DNA of 8,500 nucleotides from contig JACMLA010000798.1 in NCBI GenBank assembly GCA_014379815.1, positions 1-8,500 on the forward strand, in the 5' to 3' direction. How positions within the stretch are numbered: position 1 is the first letter of the stretch; each line of letters starts with the position of its first letter. Of the stretch, positions 1 to 5,872 are shown one piece after another. The position numbers and the translations under genes are program-made. The notes under the pieces are model-generated. The model worked only from the letters and a program-made list of their open reading frames with translations. It did no database searches and was not told the origin of the DNA. The stretch is from Bryobacteraceae bacterium. GTDB taxonomy: Bacteria; Acidobacteriota; Terriglobia; Bryobacterales; Bryobacteraceae.

Positions 1-830
1 CTGTAACTTTGCGCGCCTAGCTCCACGCGCCCAACGTCCTTGACGCGCAGCAGTGAGGCATCAGGTTGGGCGCGTATGACGATGTTCTCGAATTCCGAGG
101 GATCCGTTAAGCGGCCTGGCGCGTTCACCGCGTACTGAAACTCGGTGCCTCTTGGGGAAGGCGCCTGACCCAGTGAGCCTGCGGGATTCTGCCGGTTCTG
201 GGCCTGCACCGCATTGCTGATGTCGGTGGCCGTCAAGCCAAGAGTGGTCATACGATCGGGGTTGACCCAAATACGCATGGAGTAAACTTGCTGCGATGCG
301 AGGCGGGATTCGCCTACACCGGGCAGGCTACCCAGCTGGTTGACAAGGTTGATCTGCGCGTAGTTGTTCAAGTACAGAGAGTCGTATTGCTCGCTGTTAG
401 AGACCAGAGCGACTGCCATCAGGAATGCGCTGGAAACTTTTCGAACCGTCACACCCTGACGCTGAACTTCCGGTGGCAGCCGGGGGAGCGCCACATTCAC
501 CCGGTTCTGCGTCTGGACCGTAGCGGTGTCGGGGTCTGTACCCAGCACAAAAGTGACGGTAATTACGAGCTGACCGTTGTTGGCTGCGGTTGCCTGGTAG
601 TACAGCATGCCATCGAGCCCGGTGAGCTGTTCTTCTATTGGCTGAGATACCGTCTTCTCCAGATCCTGCGCATTTCCACCGAGGTACGTCGCGGTTACCT
701 GTACTTGCGGCGGGACAACTTCGGGGTAGCTGGCGATGGACAGGCCAGGGATAGCGACGCCACCGAGAATGACGATAATAATGGCGATAACTATCGCGAA
801 TACGGGACGATCGATGAAAATTTTAGCCAT
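1..830 (-). CDS. RND efflux pump, inner-membrane permease (HAE1 family), N-terminal part, cut by window edge
   Basis: Proton-driven drug or solvent efflux pump of the AcrB/MexB (HAE1) type, acting in the inner membrane with a periplasmic adaptor and an outer-membrane channel. The reverse strand reads open from ATG at 828-830 to the left edge, giving about 276 of the roughly 1040 residues usual for the family. It begins MAKIFIDRPVF, the family hallmark, followed by the first transmembrane helix (about residues 11-29) and then the periplasmic porter domain. The family segments QPIEEQLTGLDGM, QNRVNVALPRLP and EVQRQGVTVRK are all present without frame breaks. Its start lies 12 bases after the adaptor stop, so the two are co-transcribed. 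No strong ribosome site precedes the ATG (only AAAGG about 17 bases upstream), suggesting translational coupling. Substrate cannot be told from this part. The family call is very secure. Confidence 0.96.
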   Translation of the reverse strand, partial: MAKIFIDRPVFAIVIAIIIVILGGVAIPGLSIASYPEVVPPQVQVTATYLGGNAQDLEKTVSQPIEEQLTGLDGMLYYQATAANNGQLVITVTFVLGTDPDTATVQTQNRVNVALPRLPPEVQRQGVTVRKVSSAFLMAVALVSNSEQYDSLYLNNYAQINLVNQLGSLPGVGESRLASQQVYSMRIWVNPDRMTTLGLTATDISNAVQAQNRQNPAGSLGQAPSPRGTEFQYAVNAPGRLTDPSEFENIVIRAQPDASLLRVKDVGRVELGAQSY

Positions 831-842
831 TAATGGTTTGCT

Positions 843-2201
843 TTAACCTTTGCTGGACCCTTGTTTCCGGGTTCCTTTCTGGCCACTGTCTGGTCGGTAC
901 GGTTTGGGGGTTACGACGGCTCCAGGGCGGGCAGTAACGAGGCCCTCGACAACAACCTTTTCTCCGGGTTTCAATCCCTGCTCGATAATCCACTGGTCTC
1001 CAACGCGCTGCCCAGTTTTCACCGGCCTCGCGGAAAGCTTGTTGTCAGACCCTACGACAAATACAGCCTGAATATTCTGGTTCTGGGTAACGGCTCTTTG
1101 CGGGATGAGAATCACATTCGGTCTCTCCTCGGAGATGAACCGAACGCGGCCAAACTGACCAGGCAACACAACGCGCTCAGGATTCGGGAACATCGCCTGC
1201 ATTTCCAGCGTGCCGGTCCGGACGTCGACCTGATTCAGGGTGTTCTCGATGCGGCCTCCGTGCGGGAACCTGGAATTGTCTGCCAGCGTCAGTTCCAGAG
1301 GCACAACGCGGTTCCCGGACCGGGCTCGTAATCGCTGAAATTCAAGGTATTGCGATTCGCTTACTTTGAATCGGACCCAGATCGGGTCGAGCGGTGCAAC
1401 GGTTGTCAATGGGGTTTGCGAGCTTGCATTCACAAGTCCACCGATCGGGACAAGCGTGTCACCTATCAGGCCCGCGATGGGTGAAGTGATCGTGCCGTAC
1501 GAGACGTTAAGATTCGCGGTTTGCACAGCGCCACGCTGCGACTGCACACGACCTTCCGCACTTTGAACCTGCGTCTGAGTGCTGATCTTCGTCGTCTGCA
1601 CGTTAGCTTCGTTGGCGCGCACGTTGGCCTCGGCAGAACGCAGGGCCGCAGTCGCAGCATCCAGATCCTGACGGGCCGCAGCGTCCTGCTCGACAAGGGG
1701 CTTGAATCTCTCGTAGTCCTGCTGCGCGCGCACCAGATTAGCTTTTGCAGCAGCCAAATTGGCGTCTGCCTGGAGCAATGACGTTTGCTGTTCCGCATAG
1801 GCAAGGTCGGCTTCAGTTTGGCGCAGTGTGCCTTGTGCCTGCTGCAGTGCGGCACGATAGGGCCGAAGATCGAGGACATACAGAGGCTGTCCCACCTTCA
1901 CCTGCTGCCCGGGCTTGAAAAGCCAGCGCTCGATGTAACCATCGACTCGCCCGCGAACTTCAACGAGATTCCGGGCATAGGTCTGCCCTGGGTATTCCGC
2001 GTAGACCTGCGTATTCTGCTGTTTGGCTTCGATTACCTCCACGGTGGGCGGAGGTGGAGCCTGAGCTCCTTCCTGCTGCTGCGCCTTGGAAGAACAACTA
2101 ACAAACGTGGATGTCGCACCTAACAAAAAGATCGGAAGGAGCAACGACTGGTAGCGTCCTGAGCCTGCAAAAAAAGGTTGTATGTGTGCTGAATCTAACA
2201 T
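843..2201 (-). CDS. RND efflux periplasmic adaptor (membrane fusion) lipoprotein
   Basis: Periplasmic adaptor of the AcrA/MexA type, which joins the inner-membrane RND pump to the outer-membrane channel. It has 452 residues, slightly longer than AcrA (about 397). A hydrophobic stretch at 19-35 is followed by Cys36 (FVSC), an imperfect lipobox, so it is probably a lipoprotein. Residues 77-112 form the first lipoyl half (GRVDGYIERWLFKPGQQVK). Residues about 113-232 are Ala/Gln/Glu-rich and form the long coiled-coil hairpin. The second lipoyl half follows (SPIAGLIGDTLVPIGG, about 240-255), then the beta-barrel (about 268-350) and the membrane-proximal domain. The C-terminus is a Lys/Arg/Ser-rich tail. 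It is the first gene of the operon with the pump just downstream. The ATG start is chosen because no better candidate precedes the signal sequence, although no clear ribosome site is seen. Confidence 0.95.
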   Translation of the reverse strand: MLDSAHIQPFFAGSGRYQSLLLPIFLLGATSTFVSCSSKAQQQEGAQAPPPPTVEVIEAKQQNTQVYAEYPGQTYARNLVEVRGRVDGYIERWLFKPGQQVKVGQPLYVLDLRPYRAALQQAQGTLRQTEADLAYAEQQTSLLQADANLAAAKANLVRAQQDYERFKPLVEQDAAARQDLDAATAALRSAEANVRANEANVQTTKISTQTQVQSAEGRVQSQRGAVQTANLNVSYGTITSPIAGLIGDTLVPIGGLVNASSQTPLTTVAPLDPIWVRFKVSESQYLEFQRLRARSGNRVVPLELTLADNSRFPHGGRIENTLNQVDVRTGTLEMQAMFPNPERVVLPGQFGRVRFISEERPNVILIPQRAVTQNQNIQAVFVVGSDNKLSARPVKTGQRVGDQWIIEQGLKPGEKVVVEGLVTARPGAVVTPKPYRPDSGQKGTRKQGSSKG

Positions 2202-2227
2202 TCTATGAGAATTTGGGCCTTCACCAG

Positions 2228-2296
2228 GTTAGCTTAGTGATGCTCTGGATTCACGATATGAAGTTAGCTAACGGTGGCTTGGAAGTGAGCTTAGCT
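2228..2296. promoter_or_regulatory. Candidate operator cluster upstream of the RND operon
   Basis: The word TTAGCT occurs at 2229-2234, 2264-2269 and 2291-2296, within 68 bases and 27 to 95 bases upstream of the adaptor ATG. The middle copy is part of GTTAGCTAAC (2263-2272), a perfect palindrome. The first copy is GTTAGCTTAG and the third is AGCTTAGCT. Efflux operons are often controlled by dimeric repressors that bind such dyads close to the start, so this is a plausible control site. Spacing is not regular and no regulator gene is adjacent, so confidence is low. Confidence 0.3.
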
Positions 2297-2445
2297 GAAT
2301 AAGGGAAAGTAACTCTTGTCAGATCGGTACAACTTTGTCTTGATCTTGTGGTTTGCCCGCACGGAGTACTGGTTCTGGTAAAAGTCGTTGCGTGCTCACG
2401 GTGAAGTTCACTGGTTGGCAATGCTTTAGTAATCGTTTCGAAAAT

Positions 2446-2462
2446 AATTACTGTTACTAATT
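2446..2462. promoter_or_regulatory. AT-rich dyad just upstream of the phosphodiesterase gene
   Basis: AATTA and TAATT arms flank CTGTTAC, with the direct repeat TTACT-G-TTACT inside it. AGTAAT at 2428-2433 and ATTACT at 2447-2452 form a second, wider inverted pair. The element lies 32 to 48 bases before the ATG, where a -10 region or an operator would be expected. In AT-rich DNA such symmetry can arise by chance, so this is only a candidate. Confidence 0.25.
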
Positions 2463-2481
2463 AAAAAACTCTATCCGTCTT

Positions 2482-2487
2482 AAAGGA
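2482..2487 (+). promoter_or_regulatory. Ribosome binding site of the phosphodiesterase gene
   Basis: AAAGGA lies 7 bases before the ATG at 2495. It is well placed and fixes this start, which also gives a full signal peptide. Confidence 0.7.
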
Positions 2488-2494
2488 AAATCTG

Positions 2495-3679
2495 ATGCGG
2501 CTAACACCCCTTTCAGCAGTGCCCCTTATTGTCTCTGCATTGGCGTTCGCGACTCCCGTCGTTGCACAGAACGCGAAGATCTGGAAGACCCTCGACGGTC
2601 GTCAGCCGCTGGTGGTTGCTCATCGCGGTGCGTCCGGCTATCTTCCCGAACACACGCTGGAAGCCTATCGCCGGGCAATCGAGCTCGGTGCTGATTTCGT
2701 CGAACCAGATCTGGTCTCCACTAAAGATGGCGTACTCATCGCACGTCATGAACCTCTGCTGGATGGGACCACGGACGTGGCTTCCCGCAATGAGTTTGCC
2801 AGCAAGAAGACAACTAAGACGCTGGATGGAATCAGGACGACCGGTTTCTTCGCGGGCGATTTCACCCTTGCGGAGATCAAGAGACTTCGTGCAGTTCAGC
2901 CGAATGGTGCGCGCTCTAAGCAGTTTGACGGACAGTATGAGATTCCGACGCTTGACGACATCATTCGAATGGTTCAGAGCGAAAGTGCAGGGCGGGGCAG
3001 GACCATTGGGATCTACCCTGAGACGAAGCATCCAACGTTTCATTTCGTGAACGGACTTCCACTGGAAGACAAGTTGCTGCAAACCCTAACCCGATTTGAA
3101 CTGACGTACCGGAACTCACCGGTCATCATTCAGTCATTTGAAGTAGCGAACCTGAAGTATCTTCGAAGCCGTACAAATGTTCGTCTGGTTCAGCTGATAG
3201 ATGCCGATGATGTCGCGCTGGATGGCAGGCTAACCTATGCAGCACCATACGACAAGCCATACGACTTCGCGATTACTGCTGATGCGCGCGGCTACGGAGA
3301 CCTGGTGACCGACGCCCAGTTGCAGGAAATTAGAACTTACGCGGATGGTATCGGTCCGTGGAAACGATACATCGTGACAGTCCGTTCTGTTGACGCGAAC
3401 GCCGATGGGAGAGCGGACGATGTCAATGGCGATGGTTCCGTCAACGATGCGGACAAGTCGGTCGTCGTTTCCGATCTGATCGAGCGCGCGCACAGGGCTG
3501 GCTTGTTCGTGCACGCATACACGTTCCGCAATGAGCCGGGCACGCTGGCACGCGACTACAACGGCGATCCCCGCAACGAATATATCCAGTTCTTCAACCT
3601 GGGTCTCGATGGCTTATTCACCGACTTTACCGACACTGCGGTTAGCGGACGACAGACTTCGTCTTTGATGATTCAGTAG
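2495..3679 (+). CDS. glpQ: Exported glycerophosphodiester phosphodiesterase, GlpQ type, with a calcium-loop insert
   Basis: Hydrolyses glycerophosphodiesters (deacylated phospholipids) to sn-glycerol 3-phosphate and an alcohol, probably in the periplasm. It has 394 residues. A signal peptide spans 1-24, with probable cleavage after VVA before Gln25. The GDPD signature HR(X)nEXD(X)nH is complete: His43-Arg44 in HRGASGYLPEH, Glu70 and Asp72 in VEPDLVSTKDG, and His85. Further GlpQ-like segments are IGIYPETKHP, YADGIGPWKRY, FVHAYTFRNE and, near the C-terminus, GLFTDFTDTAV. Between the IGP segment and the FVHAYTF strand sits an Asp/Asn/Gly-rich insert (300-320). Its loop at 309-320 has D, N, D, N and D at positions 1, 3, 5, 9 and 12, as in a dockerin or EF-hand loop. 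The gene is a single unit with its own ribosome site and a terminator 27 bases after the stop. The family call is secure; calcium binding is inferred. Confidence 0.95.
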   Translation: MRLTPLSAVPLIVSALAFATPVVAQNAKIWKTLDGRQPLVVAHRGASGYLPEHTLEAYRRAIELGADFVEPDLVSTKDGVLIARHEPLLDGTTDVASRNEFASKKTTKTLDGIRTTGFFAGDFTLAEIKRLRAVQPNGARSKQFDGQYEIPTLDDIIRMVQSESAGRGRTIGIYPETKHPTFHFVNGLPLEDKLLQTLTRFELTYRNSPVIIQSFEVANLKYLRSRTNVRLVQLIDADDVALDGRLTYAAPYDKPYDFAITADARGYGDLVTDAQLQEIRTYADGIGPWKRYIVTVRSVDANADGRADDVNGDGSVNDADKSVVVSDLIERAHRAGLFVHAYTFRNEPGTLARDYNGDPRNEYIQFFNLGLDGLFTDFTDTAVSGRQTSSLMIQ

Positions 3680-3705
3680 AGTACACTCCACGCAAGTCTG
3701 AACTC

Positions 3706-3734
3706 AGGGGGAGGCACGCCGCCACCCCCTTTTT
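3706..3734 (+). terminator. Rho-independent terminator after the phosphodiesterase gene
   Basis: GGGGG (3707-3711) pairs with CCCCC (3725-3729). After an A-A mismatch, GGC (3713-3715) pairs with GCC (3721-3723) around the loop ACGCC. Five T follow directly (3730-3734). A textbook intrinsic terminator that separates the phosphodiesterase from the methyltransferase downstream. Confidence 0.9.
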
Positions 3735-3756
3735 ATTTGCACGCGTGGACTATGCT

Positions 3757-3762
3757 GAGGGA
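3757..3762 (+). promoter_or_regulatory. Ribosome binding site deciding the methyltransferase start
   Basis: GAGGGA lies 4 bases before the ATG at 3767, with the GAGG core 6 bases away. It favours 3767 over the in-frame TTG at 3737, which lies against the terminator T-run and has no ribosome site. Confidence 0.65.
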
Positions 3763-3766
3763 AGCC

Positions 3767-4870
3767 ATGAGTACCCGACCTACGCGACGCCGGATCGTGA
3801 CGCAGAGCTTACTCGGAGGCGCCGCGCTTTCGGCGCAGACTACCTCTTCCCAGACCCCGCCTCCAGCGCCAGCCGACCCAAGGCAGCGACTCCAGTCGAT
3901 GATTGCGGGCTTTCAGGTTGCGCAGATGATTCATGTGGCAGCTAAGCTTCGACTAGCCGACCATCTCAAAGATGGACCACAGTCCGTGGGACAACTGGCA
4001 GCAGCTACCGGTTCCCACGAAGATACGCTCTACCGGCTACTTCGCACTCTCGCAAGCATGGGTATCTTTACCGAGGAAGATGGGATGAGTTTCCGTCTGA
4101 ATGCTGCTGCCTCCTACTTGCAGTCCGGAGTACCTGGGTCACTGAGAGTTGCCGCAGAGGTGGCCGGCGAGGACTGGATGTGGAGACCGTGGGGCGATCT
4201 TCTTCACAGCGTGAAAACCGGGCAAACGGCCTTCGATCATCTGTACGGCAAAGGCACTTTTGACTGGTTCCCGGAGCACCCGGACGCAGCCCGCCTGTTC
4301 GACGAATTCCAGGCGGAGACAACTGGAGGATCGATAAAGGCAATTCTGGGGGCGTATGACTTTTCGACCACGCGCAAGCTGGTTGATGTCGGTGGAGGAA
4401 ACGGAACGCTGCTGTCGGCGATATTGCAAGCTAATCCATCCACAGCAGGTGTCCTCTTTGATTTAGACAACGTCGTAGCATCTGCCCGGAGCAAGCTGGA
4501 TAAAGCCGTTATGAACCGCGTAGAGTTTGAAGGAGGCGATTTCTTCAAGGCTGTCCCTCAAGGCGGCGACGTCTATCTTCTGAAATACATACTCCACGAC
4601 TGGAACGACGAGAGTTGCCAGAACATACTGAAGAACACATCGAAGGCAATGTCCGGAAAAGGTCGTCTGCTGGTGATCGAGGATCTGATTTGTGGTCCGA
4701 ACCAACCCTGCCTCTCTAAGAATCAGGACGTCCTTATGCTGGTTCGTACTGGTGGTCGCAACCGAACTGAAAAGGAATATCGCGAGCTCTTGTCGCGAGG
4801 CGGATTCGTAACGACAAAGGTTTTCCCAACGGCTGCGAACCACAGCATTCTCGAAGCACTGCCGAAGTGA
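3767..4870 (+). CDS. SAM-dependent O-methyltransferase (Methyltransf_2 type) with a Tat-like N-terminal leader
   Basis: Predicted to transfer a methyl group from S-adenosylmethionine to a hydroxyl on a small molecule; substrate unknown. From ATG 3767 it has 367 residues. Residues 1-23 resemble a twin-arginine leader (TRRRIVTQ, then SLLGGAALSA), followed by a Pro/Gln-rich linker to about 38. Residues about 45-115 form the winged-helix dimerisation domain (GFQVAQMIHVAAKLRLADHL, DTLYRLLRTLASMGIF). The catalytic domain has SAM motif I VDVGGGNG (206-213), a FDLDNVV acidic loop, and LKYILHDWND (272-281), where His277 matches the catalytic base of plant COMT-type enzymes. The C-terminal LVRTGGRNRTEKEYRELL segment is typical of this family. 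Bare family members are cytosolic, so a leader is unexpected; it may be a pseudo-leader or a true export signal. The gene ends 14 bases from the convergent HxlR gene. Confidence 0.9.
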   Translation: MSTRPTRRRIVTQSLLGGAALSAQTTSSQTPPPAPADPRQRLQSMIAGFQVAQMIHVAAKLRLADHLKDGPQSVGQLAAATGSHEDTLYRLLRTLASMGIFTEEDGMSFRLNAAASYLQSGVPGSLRVAAEVAGEDWMWRPWGDLLHSVKTGQTAFDHLYGKGTFDWFPEHPDAARLFDEFQAETTGGSIKAILGAYDFSTTRKLVDVGGGNGTLLSAILQANPSTAGVLFDLDNVVASARSKLDKAVMNRVEFEGGDFFKAVPQGGDVYLLKYILHDWNDESCQNILKNTSKAMSGKGRLLVIEDLICGPNQPCLSKNQDVLMLVRTGGRNRTEKEYRELLSRGGFVTTKVFPTAANHSILEALPK

Positions 4871-4884
4871 ATGCGAAGCGCCTG

Positions 4885-5205
4885 TCAAGCGGCCCTGGTG
4901 CGCTGACGATGACGAGCGCCCCATTCGGCAAGGGCGAGCAGCGCCGGGCGCAAAGTTTCACCGTAGACAGTGAGGGAATACTCGACGTGAGGTTGAGAGC
5001 CGGCAACGACGGTTCGCTGAACGATCGCGCTAGCTTCGAGTTGCCGGAGTTGTTCCGTCAGGACCTTTTGAGTGGCACCTCGCACATGGCGTCTCAACTG
5101 CTCGAAACGTAGCGTTTGGTCTTTCAAAGCGAAAAGGATCAGAGGCTTCCACTTTCCTCCAATCACGTCGATAGCGGTTTTCACAGGACAGTCTTCAATA
5201 CGCAT
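4885..5205 (-). CDS. HxlR-family winged-helix transcriptional regulator
   Basis: DNA-binding regulator of the HxlR/MarR-like fold, dimeric and cytosolic, usually answering to aldehydes, quinones, disulfide stress or similar small signals. It has 106 residues, the normal family length. The N-terminal CPVKTAIDVIGGKWKPLILF is the family signature, with Cys6 at the place of the redox-sensing Cys in YodB, HypR and QorR. The recognition region is LRFEQLRRHVRGATQKVLTEQL (about 32-53). The wing follows (IVQRTVVAGSQPHVEYSLT), then the C-terminal dimerisation helix (ETLRPALLALAEWG). A GGAG lies 10 bases before the ATG. It is divergent from the oxidoreductase, with a palindrome between them, so it probably controls that gene and itself. 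Cys6 is the only cysteine in the protein. The family call is very secure; the inducer is unknown. Confidence 0.94.
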   Translation of the reverse strand: MRIEDCPVKTAIDVIGGKWKPLILFALKDQTLRFEQLRRHVRGATQKVLTEQLRQLEASAIVQRTVVAGSQPHVEYSLTVYGETLRPALLALAEWGARHRQRTRAA

Positions 5206-5211
5206 TACTCG

Positions 5212-5240
5212 TTGTGCTCCGGTCAGGCAGGCACTTAAAA
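5212..5240 (+). promoter_or_regulatory. Possible promoter of the oxidoreductase gene
   Basis: TTGTGC (5212-5217) and TTAAAA (5235-5240) are separated by exactly 17 bases. Each matches only half of the sigma-70 consensus, but the -10 candidate lies inside the palindrome at 5229-5246, as expected for a repressor-controlled promoter. Weak by sequence alone. Confidence 0.3.
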
Positions 5241-5246
5241 GTGCCT
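5229..5246. promoter_or_regulatory. Palindromic operator candidate between the HxlR gene and the oxidoreductase
   Basis: AGGCACTT and AAGTGCCT are perfect 8-base inverted arms around the central AA, 23 bases from the HxlR ATG and 41 from the oxidoreductase ATG. HxlR-type regulators bind short dyads of this kind in divergent promoter regions. It is the only strong dyad in the gap. Binding is inferred from placement and symmetry. Confidence 0.6.
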
Positions 5247-5287
5247 TCTTGCGCGACGATACCTTTCAATGACAAGCTCCAACTTAT

Positions 5288-5872
5288 ATGGTTATCGCAA
5301 TTGTTGGATCTGGCAATGTCGGCGGTGCGCTGGCACGTCTCTGGACCGCCGCAGGGCATGACGTCAGGGTAGCGGGACGGCAGAATTGCGCGCAAACAAT
5401 ATTGCCCGCTGACGCGGTTGCACTCTGTGTACCCTGGTCAGCTGCAGAGACTGCTTTGGCCTCCTGTGGAGATCTCGGGGGCAAGACTTTAATCGATTGC
5501 ACGAATCCGATTAACAGTGGGTTGGACGGGCTGGTTCTCGGCGGGAGCACTTCGGCGGCGGAGCATATCCAGATGCTTGCCCCTGATGCCTCAGTCGTAA
5601 AGGCCTTCAATACGATCGGAGCATCGATGCTTGGCAACGCCGGTCTTGACGGAGGCGTTGCCGATGGATTCTACTGCGGCGACAGCGCAACTGCGAAGCA
5701 GGTTGTCTCGAAGTTGATTGCCGCGACTGCGTTACGCCCGGTGGATGTAGGTCCACTGCGAAACGCCCGCTACCTCGAAGCGATGGCGATGCTATGGATT
5801 GACCTGGCAGTGAATCAGAAGAAAGGGCCAACGTTCGCCTTCACGGTAGCGGGCTGGAGTGGAGCAGCTTGA
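5288..5872 (+). CDS. F420H2:NADP oxidoreductase-like Rossmann protein (NADPH-dependent F420 reductase family)
   Basis: Probable NAD(P)-binding reductase of the Fno/F420 reductase family, cytosolic. In bacteria without clear F420 use these act on unknown substrates. It has 194 residues. The N-terminal dinucleotide fold shows IVGSGNVGGALARLW (5-19), then VRVAGR with Arg31 where NADP-phosphate contacts usually sit. ALCVPW (45-50) and LIDCTNPINSGLDGL (68-82) are family segments, as are TSAAEHIQ, VVKAFNTIGASML, DVGPLRNARYLEAMAMLWIDLA and a Phe-rich C-terminus. Only about 10 residues lie between VAGR and DAVALCVPW, where relatives have about 30-35, so the second helix region looks deleted without a frame break. 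No clear ribosome site precedes the ATG. It is divergent from the HxlR gene and overlaps the AAC(3) gene tail to tail by 58 bases. Whether it uses F420 is unknown. Confidence 0.88.
   Translation: MVIAIVGSGNVGGALARLWTAAGHDVRVAGRQNCAQTILPADAVALCVPWSAAETALASCGDLGGKTLIDCTNPINSGLDGLVLGGSTSAAEHIQMLAPDASVVKAFNTIGASMLGNAGLDGGVADGFYCGDSATAKQVVSKLIAATALRPVDVGPLRNARYLEAMAMLWIDLAVNQKKGPTFAFTVAGWSGAA

Larger units (their letters stand above)
2202..2494. other. Divergent intergenic region between the efflux operon and the phosphodiesterase gene
   Basis: No convincing gene. It must contain the promoters of both divergent units. Visible structure: three TTAGCT words on the efflux side (2229-2234, 2264-2269, 2291-2296), the middle one inside the perfect 10-base palindrome GTTAGCTAAC; a small dyad GTGAA-G-TTCAC at 2401-2411; and an AT-rich stretch from about 2440 to 2470 on the phosphodiesterase side. 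No sigma-70 promoter could be assigned with confidence on either strand. Confidence 0.6.

Noticed and set aside
288..833. 181-codon open frame on the plus strand
   Set aside because: Lies wholly opposite the RND pump, whose protein matches its family over the full stretch; no ribosome site and no family features.
861..1331. 156-codon open frame on the plus strand
   Set aside because: Antisense to the adaptor gene, low-complexity translation with no recognisable domain.
2401..2411. GTGAA-G-TTCAC dyad
   Set aside because: Only 5-base arms in a gap with several other short dyads; as likely chance as an operator.
2513..3082. 189-codon and 173-codon open frames inside the phosphodiesterase gene
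   Set aside because: Shadow frames of a gene with complete catalytic motifs and its own ribosome site.
3737..3766. Upstream TTG start for the first methyltransferase
   Set aside because: Abuts the terminator T-run, has no ribosome site, and the ATG at 3767 has GAGGGA and begins a leader-like sequence.
4463..4924. 153-codon open frame on the minus strand
   Set aside because: Antisense to the methyltransferase catalytic domain; no features of its own.
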